Positions 53,286-64,000 of a stretch of 64,000 nucleotides of DNA are shown in pieces. The stretch is from NCBI GenBank assembly GCA_033961575.1, contig CM066737.1, positions 99,972,709 to 100,036,708 of the forward strand, in the 5' to 3' direction. Every line of letters begins with the position of its first letter. The first letter of the stretch is position 1. The notes under the pieces are model-generated. The model was not told the origin of the DNA and made no database searches. It saw only the letters and a program-made list of their open reading frames with translations. This DNA is from Aselliscus stoliczkanus (taxonomy: Eukaryota > Chordata > Mammalia > Chiroptera > Hipposideridae). A program made the position numbers and the translations under genes.

Positions 53286-55099
53286 CCTACGGAAGTACTT
53301 CTTATCCAACAGTCTGGAAACTTTAGGAAATGGGGGAGATTGGGAGAAGTGGTCCTAAGATTTTACAATCCCATCTCCACCCCAAACACACACATTAAAA
53401 CGATTGCTACTCATTTAGTAGGGAAATGCTTTACTTTTCTTACCAGTTACCAGCCAAATACATTATCTGATAGTAGAGCTGGTTTCATGGGCATGCAGAC
53501 TGTATTTGGTTTAATGCTCTGCTGTCGCTGTCGCAAGTCTTCATTTTTGAACAAGGGGCCTCGCATTTTCATTTTGCACTGGGCCCCACAGATTATGTAG
53601 CTGACCCTGACTAATAGTCACCACAGGCAGAAAAAGGGTCGATCCATTTCTTCTATTAACTGGGTTCAGAGCTGGTGGGTGATGGAGAGTAAAGATTTAT
53701 TAAGCAGAAACCTGCCAGATGTTGCAGTTCTTCCCATTTTCTCAATTTCACTCAACTGTGTATTTCAAGAGATGAGCCTATGAATATAATCTCAGTTATA
53801 CATGGCATGTCAATATATATTGCTTTGTTCATATTAATAATAAACAACTTATTAAGAGCTTAATTATTACTAAACAATATAATTAAGTTTGATGTCATAA
53901 TAATTTGTAAACTAAGTGACAAAAGTGTGTGTTATTTCCAAAGGATTTAGGGAGTCCTTTTTAGTGTCTCAAAGTTTTGCTTAGTTAAGATCTAAAATGA
54001 GCTGGACATTGCTTGGTTTGGCTGCTTTTACAGCTCAAATGCAAAGCAAGAAAACAAAAAGTGGCCAAATTTTGTAGCTGTTCCAGGGGTATTGTTTTAC
54101 AGGGCCTCAGCAGGATGGCAGCCCGATCATATTCCCTGTGCTTTTATCATTCCCACATCCCTGCAAGGTGACTTTCATTAAAAGGGCCATAGAATAGAGT
54201 TCACTATTGAAAAACACTGAAGAAATGCAGGGCCAGCATCAAGTGTTTTCTCTGTGAATAAGTCTTTCCCCAAACCCACAGATTCCAGGTATGTGTGCTT
54301 TTCTAGAAAAAAAAATGTTGGAAACACAGAAAAGCAAAAGATTGAACTTTAATTATGGATATGATTTTGTTCAGCAGAGGGAGAAAAAGTCTGAGAAATG
54401 GAGTTTCATTGGCAGCTTTGGCAGGGAAGGGAGAGCCGCTATGTTTTGGGTACCGTGAACAGCCTTCCAGAAATGGCAAAGTGAGTTTGCTCAGGTGTTA
54501 GGGGCAGCCAGTAAAGAAGCTGCTTTTCCATGGACAACATGGTCATTCTGGGGGCTGTGGTGTGGCTGAGTCTGGTTTGGGACTTAGGGGGTGGGGGGGA
54601 CATCACTAAGTAGGTTGCTGGTGCTTTCACTGTTCATATGAAACTGACAAACACGGTTTTTTTTCCATTTTGCTGCCTGAGAGTGCCAAGTCGCTTTCAC
54701 ATACATGGTACAAACTGGGACAAGCACCATTAAATTTAAAAAAGGGGGGTGGGGGGGAGAATGTGTTTCTGTGATGTTAATAATTCCAAAAATAGAAAGG
54801 AGAGATTCTGCCTTTAGTAAAAACCTGGGAGCTGTTTTTTATGCCCGACTGAGAAAGGCCTTCCCTACCTTAAGATAGAGAAAAAAATTTTTTCTTTTAA
54901 AATGTTTATGTTTTTTTTAATATGTGGGTCTTTAATTCACATGGAACGTATATGGGGTATAGTATGAGCTGGGGAGGTAATGGAAGTTAAGAAATGGACT
55001 AAACATTTGGGGGAAATTATCATAAAATAAATTCCCTCAATCAAATAAGAGTTTATGAACACTTCCATTTTATAAATCTACTTAATTCTTGAGTTGATT
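53286..55099. other. Unclassified stretch, putative first intron
   Basis: No exon or named repeat is recognised over 1.8 kb. If the CpG island is a rightward promoter, this is intron 1. Confidence 0.45.
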
Positions 55100-56850
55100 C
55101 CATGTTAAAATTAAAACTGAGGTACAATTTATTTATAATAACATTCACCCTTTTTAGAAGATAGAGAAAAATTCCATCACTCAAAAAAATTCCTTATTAA
55201 CCCTTTCTTTGTAGTCAACCCCTCCCAGAACTCAGAAAACTGATTTGTTTTCTGTCCCCATCAATTTGTCTTTTCCAGAGTGTCCTGTGAATGGATTCAT
55301 ACGATATAGCCTTCTGAGTATGCCTTCTTTCACTTAGCATAATGCATTTGAGATTCATCCCTGTTGGAGGAATCAACAATTTGTTCCTTTTCATTACTGA
55401 GTAATATTTCAGTTTGTTTATCCATTCTCCAACTTTCTGTGATTATGAACAGGGCCAATATAAATATTCACATACTGCTTTTCATGTGAAAGTGATTTTC
55501 ATTTCACTTGGGTAAATACCTAGAAGTAGGATTCCTATATTGCGTGGTAAATTTAGCTTTATAAGAACTGCTGAACTTTTACCAAGTGGCTGCACCACTG
55601 TGCACTCCCACCGGCAGCGTAGGAGGGGTCCCGTTGCTTGACATCCTCATCAGCGCCTGGCATTGTCAGTTTATTTTATTTTAGCCATTCCAGTGGGTTT
55701 GTGGTGGCATCTTTTTGTAGTTTTAGTTTGCGCTTCTCTGATGACTAATGATGCTGAGCATTTTTTCATATTCTCTTTGGTCTTTTATGAAATGCCTGCT
55801 TTTTACTGTATTGTTTATCTTATTATTGAATCATAAGAGTTCTTCGTATATCATATATCTGATTACAAGTTCTCTGTCAGATACTCGTATATGTATTGCC
55901 AATGTTTTCTTTCAGTCTGTGGCTTGCCTTTTCATTTTCTTCAGTTTTTGAAAATGTGGTAAGACCACTTAACATGAGATTTACTCTCTTAACAGATTTT
56001 TAAGTGTACGATATAGTATTAAGCATAGGACAGTGTTGTACAGCAGATCTCCAGAATTTACTCATTTTGCTTAACTGAAACTTTCGACCTGCTGAACAGC
56101 GACTCCCCATTTCCCTCCCCCACTCTTCCCCCAGGTCCTGGCAACCACCATTCTACTCTATTTCTACAAATTTGACTATTTTATTTGACTTATACATCAC
56201 ACAAGTGGAATTAAAGTTTTTTTTGAGAGCAGAAATTTTAAATTTTTATAAAGTCAAATTTATCACGTTATTTTTCTTCTATGAATAGCATTTTTAATAA
56301 TCTGTATTATAAATCTTTGTTGACTTCACATTTACCAAAATTTTATCCTGTGCTTTCTCTAGACATTGTATGGTTTTATCACTTATATGTAGGTTTATGA
56401 TTTCATCTCAAGTTAAGTTCCATATAGATCCATATAGATAGCCAGTTGTTCCAACACTATTTGTTGAAAAGACTGTACTTTCACCCCACTGTATCCCCTT
56501 GACCCCTTTGTCAAAAAGTAATTGACTGTGTATGTGTGTGTTTATTTTCAAGGTCTGTTCTGCTCCATTGACCTGTATGTTTATCCTTACTCCAATACTA
56601 CATTTGAGGTCTTACACATTCTTTTAAGGTGAATTCCTAGATTGTTTTGTGTGTGTAATTTTTATTGCTCTTAGAAATTGTTTCCTTTTTTCCCTTTTCA
56701 TTTTATAGTTACTACACTATTGTATAAAAAGACTAACTTTTTCTTAGGTCTATCATGTATCCAAGCCATGTTACTGAACTTCTGTTTGCTCTTGGTTTTT
56801 TGGTCAATTTTCTTGGATTTTCAAGGTAGACAATGAAATGTATGCAGGTG
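55100..56850 (-). repeat. Old LINE-1, antisense, with second L1 piece inside
   Basis: 'atttgtcttttccagagtgtcctgtgaatggattcat', 'ttcactt gggtaaatacctagaagtagg', 'ctgaacttttaccaagtggctgcaccactgtgcactcccacc' and 'atttgttgaaaagactgtactttcaccccactg' belong to one antisense ORF2. At 55950-56220 a second antisense L1 3' end ('gtgtacgatatagtattaagcata', 'cctggcaaccaccattctactctatttctac') interrupts it. Both are decayed. Confidence 0.8.
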
Positions 56851-57735
56851 GCAATAACTTCGGGACCCCCTCCACCAATATTTTTCCTCATTTTATTTGC
56901 CGAAGTGGCTAGGCTTCACTTTAGGGCAGAGATTTGGGCGGGGCTGCTTCTAATAACGCACCACTAGGTATTAATTATGCTTGCTGTCAGAGTTCTGGTA
57001 CTTTCCCTTATTACCTCAGGAGGTTTCTTTCCATTTCTAGCTTCTAAATGTCTAAAGTTTCACTTAAAAATTTTTTATTCTGCTTGGAATTTTTTTTCAT
57101 TGAAAAGTCTTAAGAGTTTAGAGGTGATTCAGGCTTCCCAGCTTTGGAGGATCAGATTTTTATCTCCCTGGAAAAGATAGTGTAGCTAACGTAAGTCAAT
57201 TTGTTTTATTTAGACTATGAAAAAACTACCTTTGGCCCGTTTCAATAATGCTCTTACGGTGGGGGGGTGCGCGGGTGTCAGAACAGTGAGGAAGGGAGAG
57301 AATAAAGGGACAGTTTATAACCTACTTATGTATAAATAAGATAGCTTTTTGTAATGTTTTCAAACTTTCCATCCCACTATTCATCGTGAAAAGTATATTT
57401 TATATTTCAACCTAGTATGAACATAGCTATATATAACTGAAACAGAATCTCATGAAGTATTATGCATTTTTACTTTGTGCAGTGTGTTCTGATATTTACA
57501 ATTTTCTTCCATCTGTTCCATTTCATTTTAAAATGAAGATAATGACCCTCTAAACTGATTCAACTACTGTTCCATAAAACACTGGTTTATAAAACTTTAT
57601 TTAGTTTCTAACCTCGCAAACTGCTGAACTTTGTCCAGGACCAATTCATTTTATATCAGATCCTGCTATGATGCAAAGTGAGTTAATTCATAACGCCCTC
57701 AGATAATCATAGCTATCCACATTTCTCTCTCGAAT
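56851..57735. other. Unclassified non-coding stretch
   Basis: No gene or named repeat recognised. Confidence 0.45.
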
Positions 57736-58292
57736 GACTGTGTAGCCTCTAAACTAGCCTTCCAGCGTCAACCCATGACCCCACAAAATAGCCAGTAAAT
57801 GGAATCTTGTAAAAGCAGTGCTCAAAATCCTCTAATAAGCTCTACCACACTTAGAATAAATCCCCAGAGCCTCACTGTAGCCTGTGAGGCCCTATATGGC
57901 TTTTACCCCATTCTTTTTACACTTCAGCAAACACACAAGCCTTCTTGCTATTCCTCAACCAAGCCAAGCATTTGCCTGCCTCCCAGCCTTTGTACCATTT
58001 CACCAGATATTCACATAACATCTTCCCTTGTTTCATTTGGGCCTTCTCTAACTCTTATTCTAAAACAGCATTCTCCACCCCGCTTTTGTTTTCTTTGTAC
58101 CACTATTATCTGCTATTATATTATTTAATTATTTGTTTATTGATTCCATGTCTTTTTTCCCCCTGCAAGAATATAAGTTCCAAGAGGGCAAGGACTTTGC
58201 GTATCTTGCGCATTGTTTGTTGTAGTCTCAGGACCTAGAGCAGTGGGACATAGTAGTTGATCAATAAATAGTTGTTGAAAAGATGAATGAAT
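57736..58292 (+). repeat. L2 LINE, sense 3' end
   Basis: 'agaataaatccccagagcctcactgtagcctgtgaggccctatatggc', 'gcatttgcctgcctcccagcctttgtacca', 'agaatataagttccaagagggcaaggactttg' and 'gcagtgggacatagtagttgatcaataaatagttgttgaa' run to the true L2 terminus. It is the most complete L2 in the window; the 97-109 aa frames are ORF2 debris. Confidence 0.9.
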
Positions 58293-58328
58293 GTGCCTAG
58301 AATCTAGATGAAATCAGGCACTAATCTT

Positions 58329-59045
58329 TTTTGGTATTTTCCTTTTTAAAAATTAAATTTATTGGGGTAACATTGGTTAATAAGATTATATAAGTTTCAA
58401 GTGTACAATATTATCATACATCATCTGTATATTGCATTGTGTGCTCATTACCCAAAGTTTAGCTTGCTTCCGTCACCATATATTTGACCCCCTTTACCCT
58501 TTTCTACCTCTCCCCAACCCCCTTCCCTCTGGTAACCATCTTTCTCTTGTCTGTGTCTATGAGTTTGCTCAGTTTTCTTTGTTTGATTGTTCATTTGTTG
58601 CTTTCTGTTTTATGTCCCACACATGAATGAAATCATATGATTCTTCTCCTTTTCTGACTTATTTCCCTTACCATAATACTGTCAAGATCCATCCATGTTG
58701 CTGCAAATGGCAGTATTTCACTTTTTCTTATGGCCAAGGAGTATTCCATTCTTTATACAATCATCCATCAAAGGGCAGACACATGGGTGGTTTCCATGTC
58801 TTGGCTACTGTGAATAACACTGAAATGAACATAGGGGTACGAATAAATGTCTTCAAATTTTTCAGGTAGATGCCCAGAAGAAGAATTGCTGGGTCGTATG
58901 GTAATTCTATTCTTAATTTTTTGAGGCACCTCCATACTGTTTTCCATAGTGACTGCACCAATCTGCATTCCCACCAGCAGTGTATGAGGGTTTCTTTTTC
59001 TCTACAGCCTCTCCAACACTTGCTATTACTTGTCTTGTTGATAAT
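58329..59045 (-). mobile_element. 5'-truncated LINE-1, antisense, with target duplications
   Basis: Antisense L1 3' region: 'aaatttattggggtaacattggttaataagattatataag', 'ccatctttctcttgtctgtgtctatgagtttg', 'catggatgg' equivalents and 'agaagaattgctgggtcgtatggtaattctattcttaattttttgagg'. The 18-bp duplications aaatcaggcactaatctt (58311-58328) and aaatcaggcagtaatctt (59046-59063) differ by one base. Minus-strand frames at 58761-58974 are ORF2 C-terminal debris. Confidence 0.92.
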
Positions 59046-59194
59046 AAATCAGGCAGTAATCTTAAGATAAATTCAATGTATTCTGCCTTTCTGTTCAATT
59101 TTAGTGTGGAAATTTCTTTACGTTAAACATGGAGTATCTTTTAATATAAGCAGTTCATTTATCAACAGACATCTAGTATCCACTACATTTCTGA

Positions 59195-59458
59195 CTCTAT
59201 GATAATAATGATAGCTAATAGGTAATATTTATCGAGGAGGCACCGCTCGTACTGCTTTATATATATTAACTCATCTTATCCCTCCAACCTCTTGAGGCAT
59301 GTACTATTATTATCATGTTACTGATAATGATGAGGAAACTGAGACTCAGAGAGGTTAAGTAGCTTGTCCAAAGTCATACAGAAGGTAAGTAGTAGATCTG
59401 GGGTTTGAATAGAGACCATCTGATTTCAGAGCCTGTGTTCTTAACCACAGTGCTCAGA
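59195..59458 (-). repeat. MIR SINE, near full length
   Basis: 'attaactcatcttatccctcc', 'gatgaggaaactgagactcagagaggttaagtagcttgtccaaagtcatac', 'gatctggggtttgaata' and 'gcctgtgttcttaaccac' are the reverse of MIR, including its tRNA-like head. Confidence 0.92.
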
Positions 59459-59529
59459 GCAACGAGGAGTATATACAATTCCTGACCTTGACAAACATGC
59501 AATGCTTATGGTCTTTGTTCCCTTAACAT

Positions 59530-59750
59530 AGTGGCTGTCAATTGTGGCCGATACTTCCCACCCCACCCTACCCACCCCTGCCAGGACATTGGCAATTGTT
59601 TGTAGACATTTTTGGTTGTCATCACTGATGGGGGTAGGGGTGCTACTGGCATCTAGTGGGTCCTATAATGCAGAGGACCTACCTCCCTGCTCCACTTACT
59701 CCCCAAAAAATGATGATCTGGTCCAAATGTCCATAGTGCTGAGGTTGAGA
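59530..59750. repeat. hAT-type DNA transposon remnant
   Basis: 'gacattggcaattgtttgtagacatttttggttgtcatcactgatgggggtaggggtgctactggcatctagtgggt' and 'gaggttgagaaaccctg' are the reverse of a common placental element with 'cactagatgccagtagcacccc' and 'tgacaaccaaaaatgtctcc'. Confidence 0.85.
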
Positions 59751-59895
59751 AACCCTGCCTTAGCTCACGAGTTCTGAGAGCCCCTTCAAATCACTTGGGG
59801 AGTTTTCAGAATAAATACTGATGTCTAGGTCCAATTTCTGACCTTAATGAACCTCAGGTGGACTTTCAGCAGTGCCCAGCAATCCTACCATAGTT
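59751..59895. repeat. MER5-like hAT remnant
   Basis: 'tcaaatcacttggggagttttcagaataaatactgatgtctaggtccaatttctgac' carries MER5 blocks. It abuts the previous hAT element, whose end 'ggttgagaaaccctg' resembles its own terminal repeat. Confidence 0.7.
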
Positions 59896-60129
59896 GCATA
59901 GTGGGTTTGCTTTTCTATTCTCCAAAATAGCTTTTGCACCTTCCTTTATTTCCTCTCTCTTCTATCAACTGCTGACTGTGGTTCATTAGATAAGAACCTC
60001 CTTATAGTCTTACCGCCCAAACTCCTAACATGCCCACATTTGTACAAATACTGAATGAAACCTCCCCAATATGTCAAAGACTGACTTCTTTTCTGTGCTC
60101 TGCACCCCTCATTCTCTGCCTTCTCAAAG
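59896..60129. other. Unclassified stretch
   Basis: No gene or named repeat recognised. Confidence 0.4.
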
Positions 60130-60645
60130 ATATATTCTTTTTCTTTTTAAAAACTTTTTATTTGGACATAATTTTAAACTTTACAAATAAGTTGCAAAAA
60201 TAAAAATGGTGCAGAGAATAACCATATACCTTTTGTCCAGAGTCATCTATTATTAACATTTTACGCCACTTGCTTTGTCATTTGCACTGACGGTTATACA
60301 TGTAATATTTTTCTGAACCACGTGAGGATAAGTTACATGCATCACGGCCTTGACTCCTGAGCACTTCAGTATGGATTTCCTAAGAATAAGAATATTCTCT
60401 TACATAACCACAGTACTGTTATCAACTTCAGTAAATTTAACATTGATACAATACTGTTATCTAATCTGTGATTTGTATTCCAATTTTCATAATAGACCTG
60501 ATAACATCCTTTACAGCATTTTTTGCTGTTAGTAAAGGATCCAGTCTAGGGTTATTACGGCATTTAGTTGTCATGTCTCTTACACCCTTTTAGTCTGGAA
60601 CATTTCCACATCCCTTTCTTTGTCATTTATGATATTGGCATTGTG
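60130..60645 (-). repeat. Old LINE-1 3' UTR, antisense
   Basis: 'ttttatttggacataattttaaactttacaaataagttgcaaaaataaaaatggtgcagagaataaccatatacc', 'ttgactcctgagcacttcagtatgg' and 'gtcatgtctcttacaccc' match the reversed 3' UTR of the L1M group. Confidence 0.8.
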
Positions 60646-60649
60646 GGGG

Positions 60650-61172
60650 AGCAAAAATAATTTTCCCTCTATCCTTCTAGGTTCTTAGCTGAGACCCCTT
60701 TGTAATAAAAGATGGATTAATGGGAGAACAATAAAGTTCAATAACAGGTGTACCTCCTGTATACATGGGAGAGACCCAGGAAAACTGAGTAACTCCCCCA
60801 AATGGCCCAAGCTGCCACCTTAAATACCTTTTGCAGCTAAAGACAAGAGATGTTGGGGGGTGGTTCCCCAGGGAGATTACTAGGAAAACACAGTAAACAA
60901 GGGTAAAATTATTATGCAGATTTAAGTCCTAACCTTCTCCATTGATGAGAGTTTCTAGAGATTGAGTCGCCTCCTCTTCCTGGTACAGAGAGGGAGACAC
61001 CTTACAATGGAGAGCTCCCTTGTAAATGTAAATGCCTCTTATAAAAGGGTAACTTCTGCTCAGTTTTTACAGCTTCTCCTGTGTCCACTGTTTCTTAAAA
61101 AGAATCAGACTCAAGATAATCCTTATGCCAAGGAGGCATATTTTGGGGTGTCATTTTGCACACCTAAAATGC
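60650..61172 (-). mobile_element. Solo LTR, ERV1-like, antisense
   Basis: Reversed, it runs 'acaccccaaaatatgcc', 'cttggcataaggattat', ... 'gaactttattgttctcccattaatcc' ... 'gaacctagaaggatagag', the same plan as the + strand LTR at 8960-9425. 'ctcttataaaagg' gives a TATA-like element. The 71-aa frame in it has no viral protein character. Confidence 0.7.
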
Positions 61173-61274
61173 TTTAAATATATTTCTAATCGTTTTTACA
61201 GTTGTCAGTTATTTTCTCCTCTGAATGCAATTAGGATTAGTAATCACCTTTGGACATACTCACACATCTGTATC
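61173..61274. other. Unclassified stretch
   Basis: Short AT-rich spacer. Confidence 0.4.
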
Positions 61275-61276
61275 TA

Positions 61277-61406
61277 CAGAGGGTGCCAAAAAAATGTATA
61301 TACATTTTAAGAAAGTAAAAACTATTACTAAAATTGTAATACTCAATATATACCGATAACAAAAGATGAATAGAAGTTATATGTATACATTTTTTGACAC
61401 CCCCAG
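61277..61406. mobile_element. Mariner-like miniature element (130 bp)
   Basis: The left end CAGAGGGTGCCAAAAAAATG and the right end read in reverse, CTGGGGGTGTCAAAAAATGT, form terminal inverted repeats of about 28 bp that continue through GTATACA. TA dinucleotides at 61275-61276 and 61407-61408 are the Tc1/mariner target duplication. The core, with 'aaaattgtaatactcaatatataccgataacaaaagatgaat', resembles the 5' UTR of a mariner known from several mammals. No transposase is left: it is an internal-deletion derivative. Confidence 0.9.
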
Positions 61407-61850
61407 TATATACAATGTTGAGGCTTTCTATTCATAAACTGAATTAAGTTTTAGCATCAGCTTTTCTACTTTAATTTTTTCTAAAAGCCTATTTCTATGC
61501 TCATTTATTCCTTTACCAACTACCTATATAAAAATGTCATTTTTAAATATCTTAAAAATTTTGGCAAGGGAGGAAAAAGGAGGAAGAATGAAGCAAATCA
61601 AGGAGGTTTTGAAAACCTCAAGTATGCTTTATTCTGTTGTGATTACACTCAAGTGGGCAGGTTGACACTAGTCTCTCCCTTTGTCCTAAGTCACATTCAT
61701 TTACTCCATTCAGCAAATCTGAAGGTAATTCGACAAACTGCATGGAGCAAATATAGGCTAAAATTGAACCAACACTTCCCACGTGATTTTCGTAAGAGAC
61801 GCATTTGCTGGATGTACTCTAAGCGGAAAGCCCTGATAGTATCTACAGCA
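61407..61850. other. Unclassified stretch
   Basis: The 139-aa frame at 61497-61916 runs into a MER5 and has no family features. Confidence 0.45.
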
Positions 61851-61852
61851 GT

Positions 61853-61985
61853 GCCTTTGAAATGTACAAATCGTTCACCTGGGGATCTTGTTAAAATGCA
61901 GGCATGGATTCTGTAGCTCCGGGGTGGGGCCAGAGATTTCTGGGTTTCTGTTGTTTGGGGGAGCACATTTTGAATAGCGAGGCTT
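61853..61985. repeat. MER5A hAT remnant
   Basis: 'cctttgaaatgtacaaatcgttcacctggggatcttgttaaaatgcaggcatggattctgtagctccggggtggggcc' and 'gcacattttgaatagcgagg' span nearly all of MER5A. Confidence 0.88.
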
Positions 61986-62379
61986 TAGAGCACAGCTGGG
62001 GATTACCTGCAACCTTTGTCCGTTGCAGAGGATAAACATCCCTGCCTAAGTGCCTCTCCGGGCTTGGCCTAGTGCTGGTTGAAGAACAAGGTGTGTGCAG
62101 TCCGCTTTAGAGAGGCAGACAAAGCCCAGGGCTCTTTCAGTGTTTCTTTTAACCTCAAGTAGCAGCTCCTTTCAGCCTTCCCTCTCCTAGTCTATCCTCC
62201 AACATTCCAAACACTTGAAGAAAAACCACTACAAACACACACACACACACAATCCCAGGCACTGACCTGCAGAAAGGAGTGGGCAGGGCAGGCATGAAAC
62301 CACCCTCTTCTTGCCTGCCTTTACTTTCATACTTCCTCATTCATTCCAGAGAGACTGGGTGTCCGTTTCAACAGCCTGG
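61986..62379. other. Unclassified stretch with short (CA)n
   Basis: A CA tract lies at 62235-62250. Nothing else recognised. Confidence 0.45.
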
Positions 62380-62785
62380 ACCCTGGCCACTTCAGTGCCC
62401 ACCAGCCCCCACCCCTCCAGCCCCTGGCTGTGCATTTCTCTGCCAGAGAGCCTGCTCTGCCTGCTCTTGTGGTAGGCTGGGAGTGCCGGCCAATCAACAC
62501 TCCCCCTGCCCCCGCAGCAGCTCTGGATACTTGGTGAAAATTAGTAGGTAAACAGCCTGGCTCCTTTGCCCATGGGTGGATGGGTGTTCTACACTGGCTC
62601 CCAGGACCAAGCTTCAGTTACCCACATTGTAACTGGCTTGATAACGCACCTGTGTCACCTGCCTCCCTGCCCACGCTCACTTCCCCATTCTCCTATTTAT
62701 TTCCTGGGATCACATCCTAAATAAACTCTTTCTTCTTGAATCCTTGCCTCAGAGTTACCTTCTAGAGGAACCCAAATTATGGCTC
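62380..62785 (+). mobile_element. Solo LTR, class L3 of this window (copy 3)
   Basis: 'gcctgctctgcctgctcttgtggtaggctgggagtgcc', 'gtaactggcttgataacgcacctgtg', CTGGGATCACATCCTAAATAAACTC, 'ccttgcctcagagttacctt' and 'gaggaacccaaattatgg' line up with 12690-13075 in the same order and strand. Confidence 0.75.
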
Positions 62786-63790
62786 TTCGAAGCCAACGGT
62801 CAGGAAGTACTTCTGTTCTTTTTAATCAAACCCCATGACAAGAAAACAACAGGGAGCCCTGTGGGGTTTGTTCTAGGGGGGTTTCACCAGCGTCTAATTT
62901 TGTTGGCATGACACCCACCATTCAGATGGCTGCAAATAAGCCTGCAAATGGAGAGAATGCTTCCCTGTTCCTGGGCTATTTAGGGATGGTGTCAACAGAG
63001 AGAGATTCTGGGCTCCCCAGCCAAGCTGATTCTGGTCTTTTTGACCCCTGCTCTGAGTTCCGCTCTGAGCCCCTGAGCACATCTTGTGGCCCCTGCAGAC
63101 CTCGTCCTGGCTTTATCCTACCTCCATGCTCCTCTCGGTAGGCCTCTCTCTCTCGGGGTCTCTCTGCCCAGGCCCCTGGAACAAGGAGTCCTTTCTTGGA
63201 CCTTAACCTGATTGTGTGGAGGCCCCTGCCATTACGTCTCAGGGATGTGTCTACTACACCTGTTTTCCCAGCTTGCATCAATGATCAGTGCTCCCCGTAG
63301 CTGTCTTCAGCTTGTCCCCCTCCTCCTGCCTTCTTTGCACGGATTGGAAGTGGATCCAAACCTTGGCATAATTTAAGCCGCTCAGGGCATTTTAGGGCTT
63401 CCTGCACTCAAACGGGGGTTCTTAGGCCTTCTATATATCAGAGGTGTGCTATGACCTGGCCTTCTGTCCCCAGGACCTTATATGCAGAATTCTCCTTTCT
63501 GTGGTTCCTCTCATGTTTGGAACCCACATCAGGCAGGGATGTTTGGGACACTGCCCTGACCTGGAACTCTGGACCAGATTTCTTATGATCATGGTATGTA
63601 CCTCTCTACCAGGGTGTGCTGCCCACCAGGCCGAATACTCATGTTCTTGTTTGGCCTCTTGGGGTTACTCATTAGAGACCCTTGGTCCTTTTGATTTAGT
63701 ATTTTAAGGGTACCTGCTATATCAACTGGACTAGCTTTAATGTAAATATCTGTGAAAATGTCAAGGATGGACTAGGTGACTGCTTCCCTA
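62786..63790. other. Unclassified non-coding stretch
   Basis: GC-richer than average. Overlapping frames of 62-101 aa in several phases have no family features, and no repeat is named. Confidence 0.45.
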
Positions 63791-63794
63791 TGAC

Positions 63795-63876
63795 TTTGGG
63801 TTCTCTTCCTGGCTTGCAGACTGCCACCTTTTGGCTGTGTCATCAAGTGGAAGAGGGAGGGAGAGAGGGAAGAAGG

Positions 63877-63941
<65 letters not shown>

Positions 63942-64000
63942 TTTTCTTCTTATAATGCCACAGTCCTATTGGATTAGGGCCCTACCCTTATAACCTCATT
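63795..64000 (-). mobile_element. MLT1-type LTR, partial at window edge, with GA array
   Basis: 'cttcttataatgccacagtcctattggattagggccctacccttataacctcatt' is the reverse of the MLT1 segment also seen at 19430-19480 and runs off the window. A GA microsatellite at 63867-63938 has expanded inside it, with GGGA/GAAG units before it. Confidence 0.8.

Noticed and set aside
61497..61916. 139-aa + strand frame
   Set aside because: Its C-terminal third is translated MER5A and its N-terminal part is AT-rich low-complexity sequence.

Overview
The window is ordinary nuclear DNA from a placental mammal. It is intergenic or intronic, dense in repeats, and contains no recognisable protein-coding exon, RNA gene, operon or CRISPR array. 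The best clue to the host is its retroposons. About eleven copies of a tRNA-derived SINE (called type A here) and four of a second tRNA-derived SINE (type B) share the GGCCGGCCGAGTGGC head. One copy at about 33.92-34.20 kb resembles the bat VES family, with its CAACTAG, GACTTGGAGCTG and CCAATAAAATCT blocks. Together with the LINE-1 3' ends, this suggests a bat (Chiroptera). That is recognition from memory, not a database match, and I do not name a species.

Layout. 0-12 kb: mostly old or unclassified sequence with MIR, L2 and MER5 remnants, one 99-bp LINE-1 insertion with clear target duplications, two GA arrays, SINEs and one ERV1-like LTR. 12-16.8 kb: an antisense L2 split by an LTR, a 1.4-kb antisense L1 bounded by 16-bp duplications, and a long composite SINE. 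17-24.8 kb: further SINEs, an MLT1 LTR and a short L1 3' end. 24.86-28.79 kb: a four-level nest, in which an antisense LTR is split by an internally deleted L1 that carries a type B SINE with a type A SINE in its tail. 28.8-40 kb: unclassified sequence with L2, MIR, the VES-like SINE and an old L1. 40-47 kb: a concentration of MER5-like hAT remnants with L2 and LTR remnants. 49-51 kb: MIR, then an old L1 with a SINE insertion flanked by 17-bp duplications.

The one gene-like signal is a CpG-dense, GC-rich block at about 51.94-53.04 kb, with Sp1-type GC boxes and several good splice donors on the + strand. It looks like a housekeeping-type promoter with an untranslated or short first exon, transcribed rightwards and splicing to something outside what I can recognise. 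The gene cannot be named. From 53 to 64 kb the window returns to L1, L2, MIR, hAT and LTR debris, plus a 130-bp mariner-like miniature element at about 61.3 kb.

No coordinated gene system is present. The most interesting material is retroposon biology: the composite SINE that seems to link the short type A SINE with a VES-type tail, and the nested L1. Boundaries of old repeats are approximate. Family names for them come from remembered consensus sequences.
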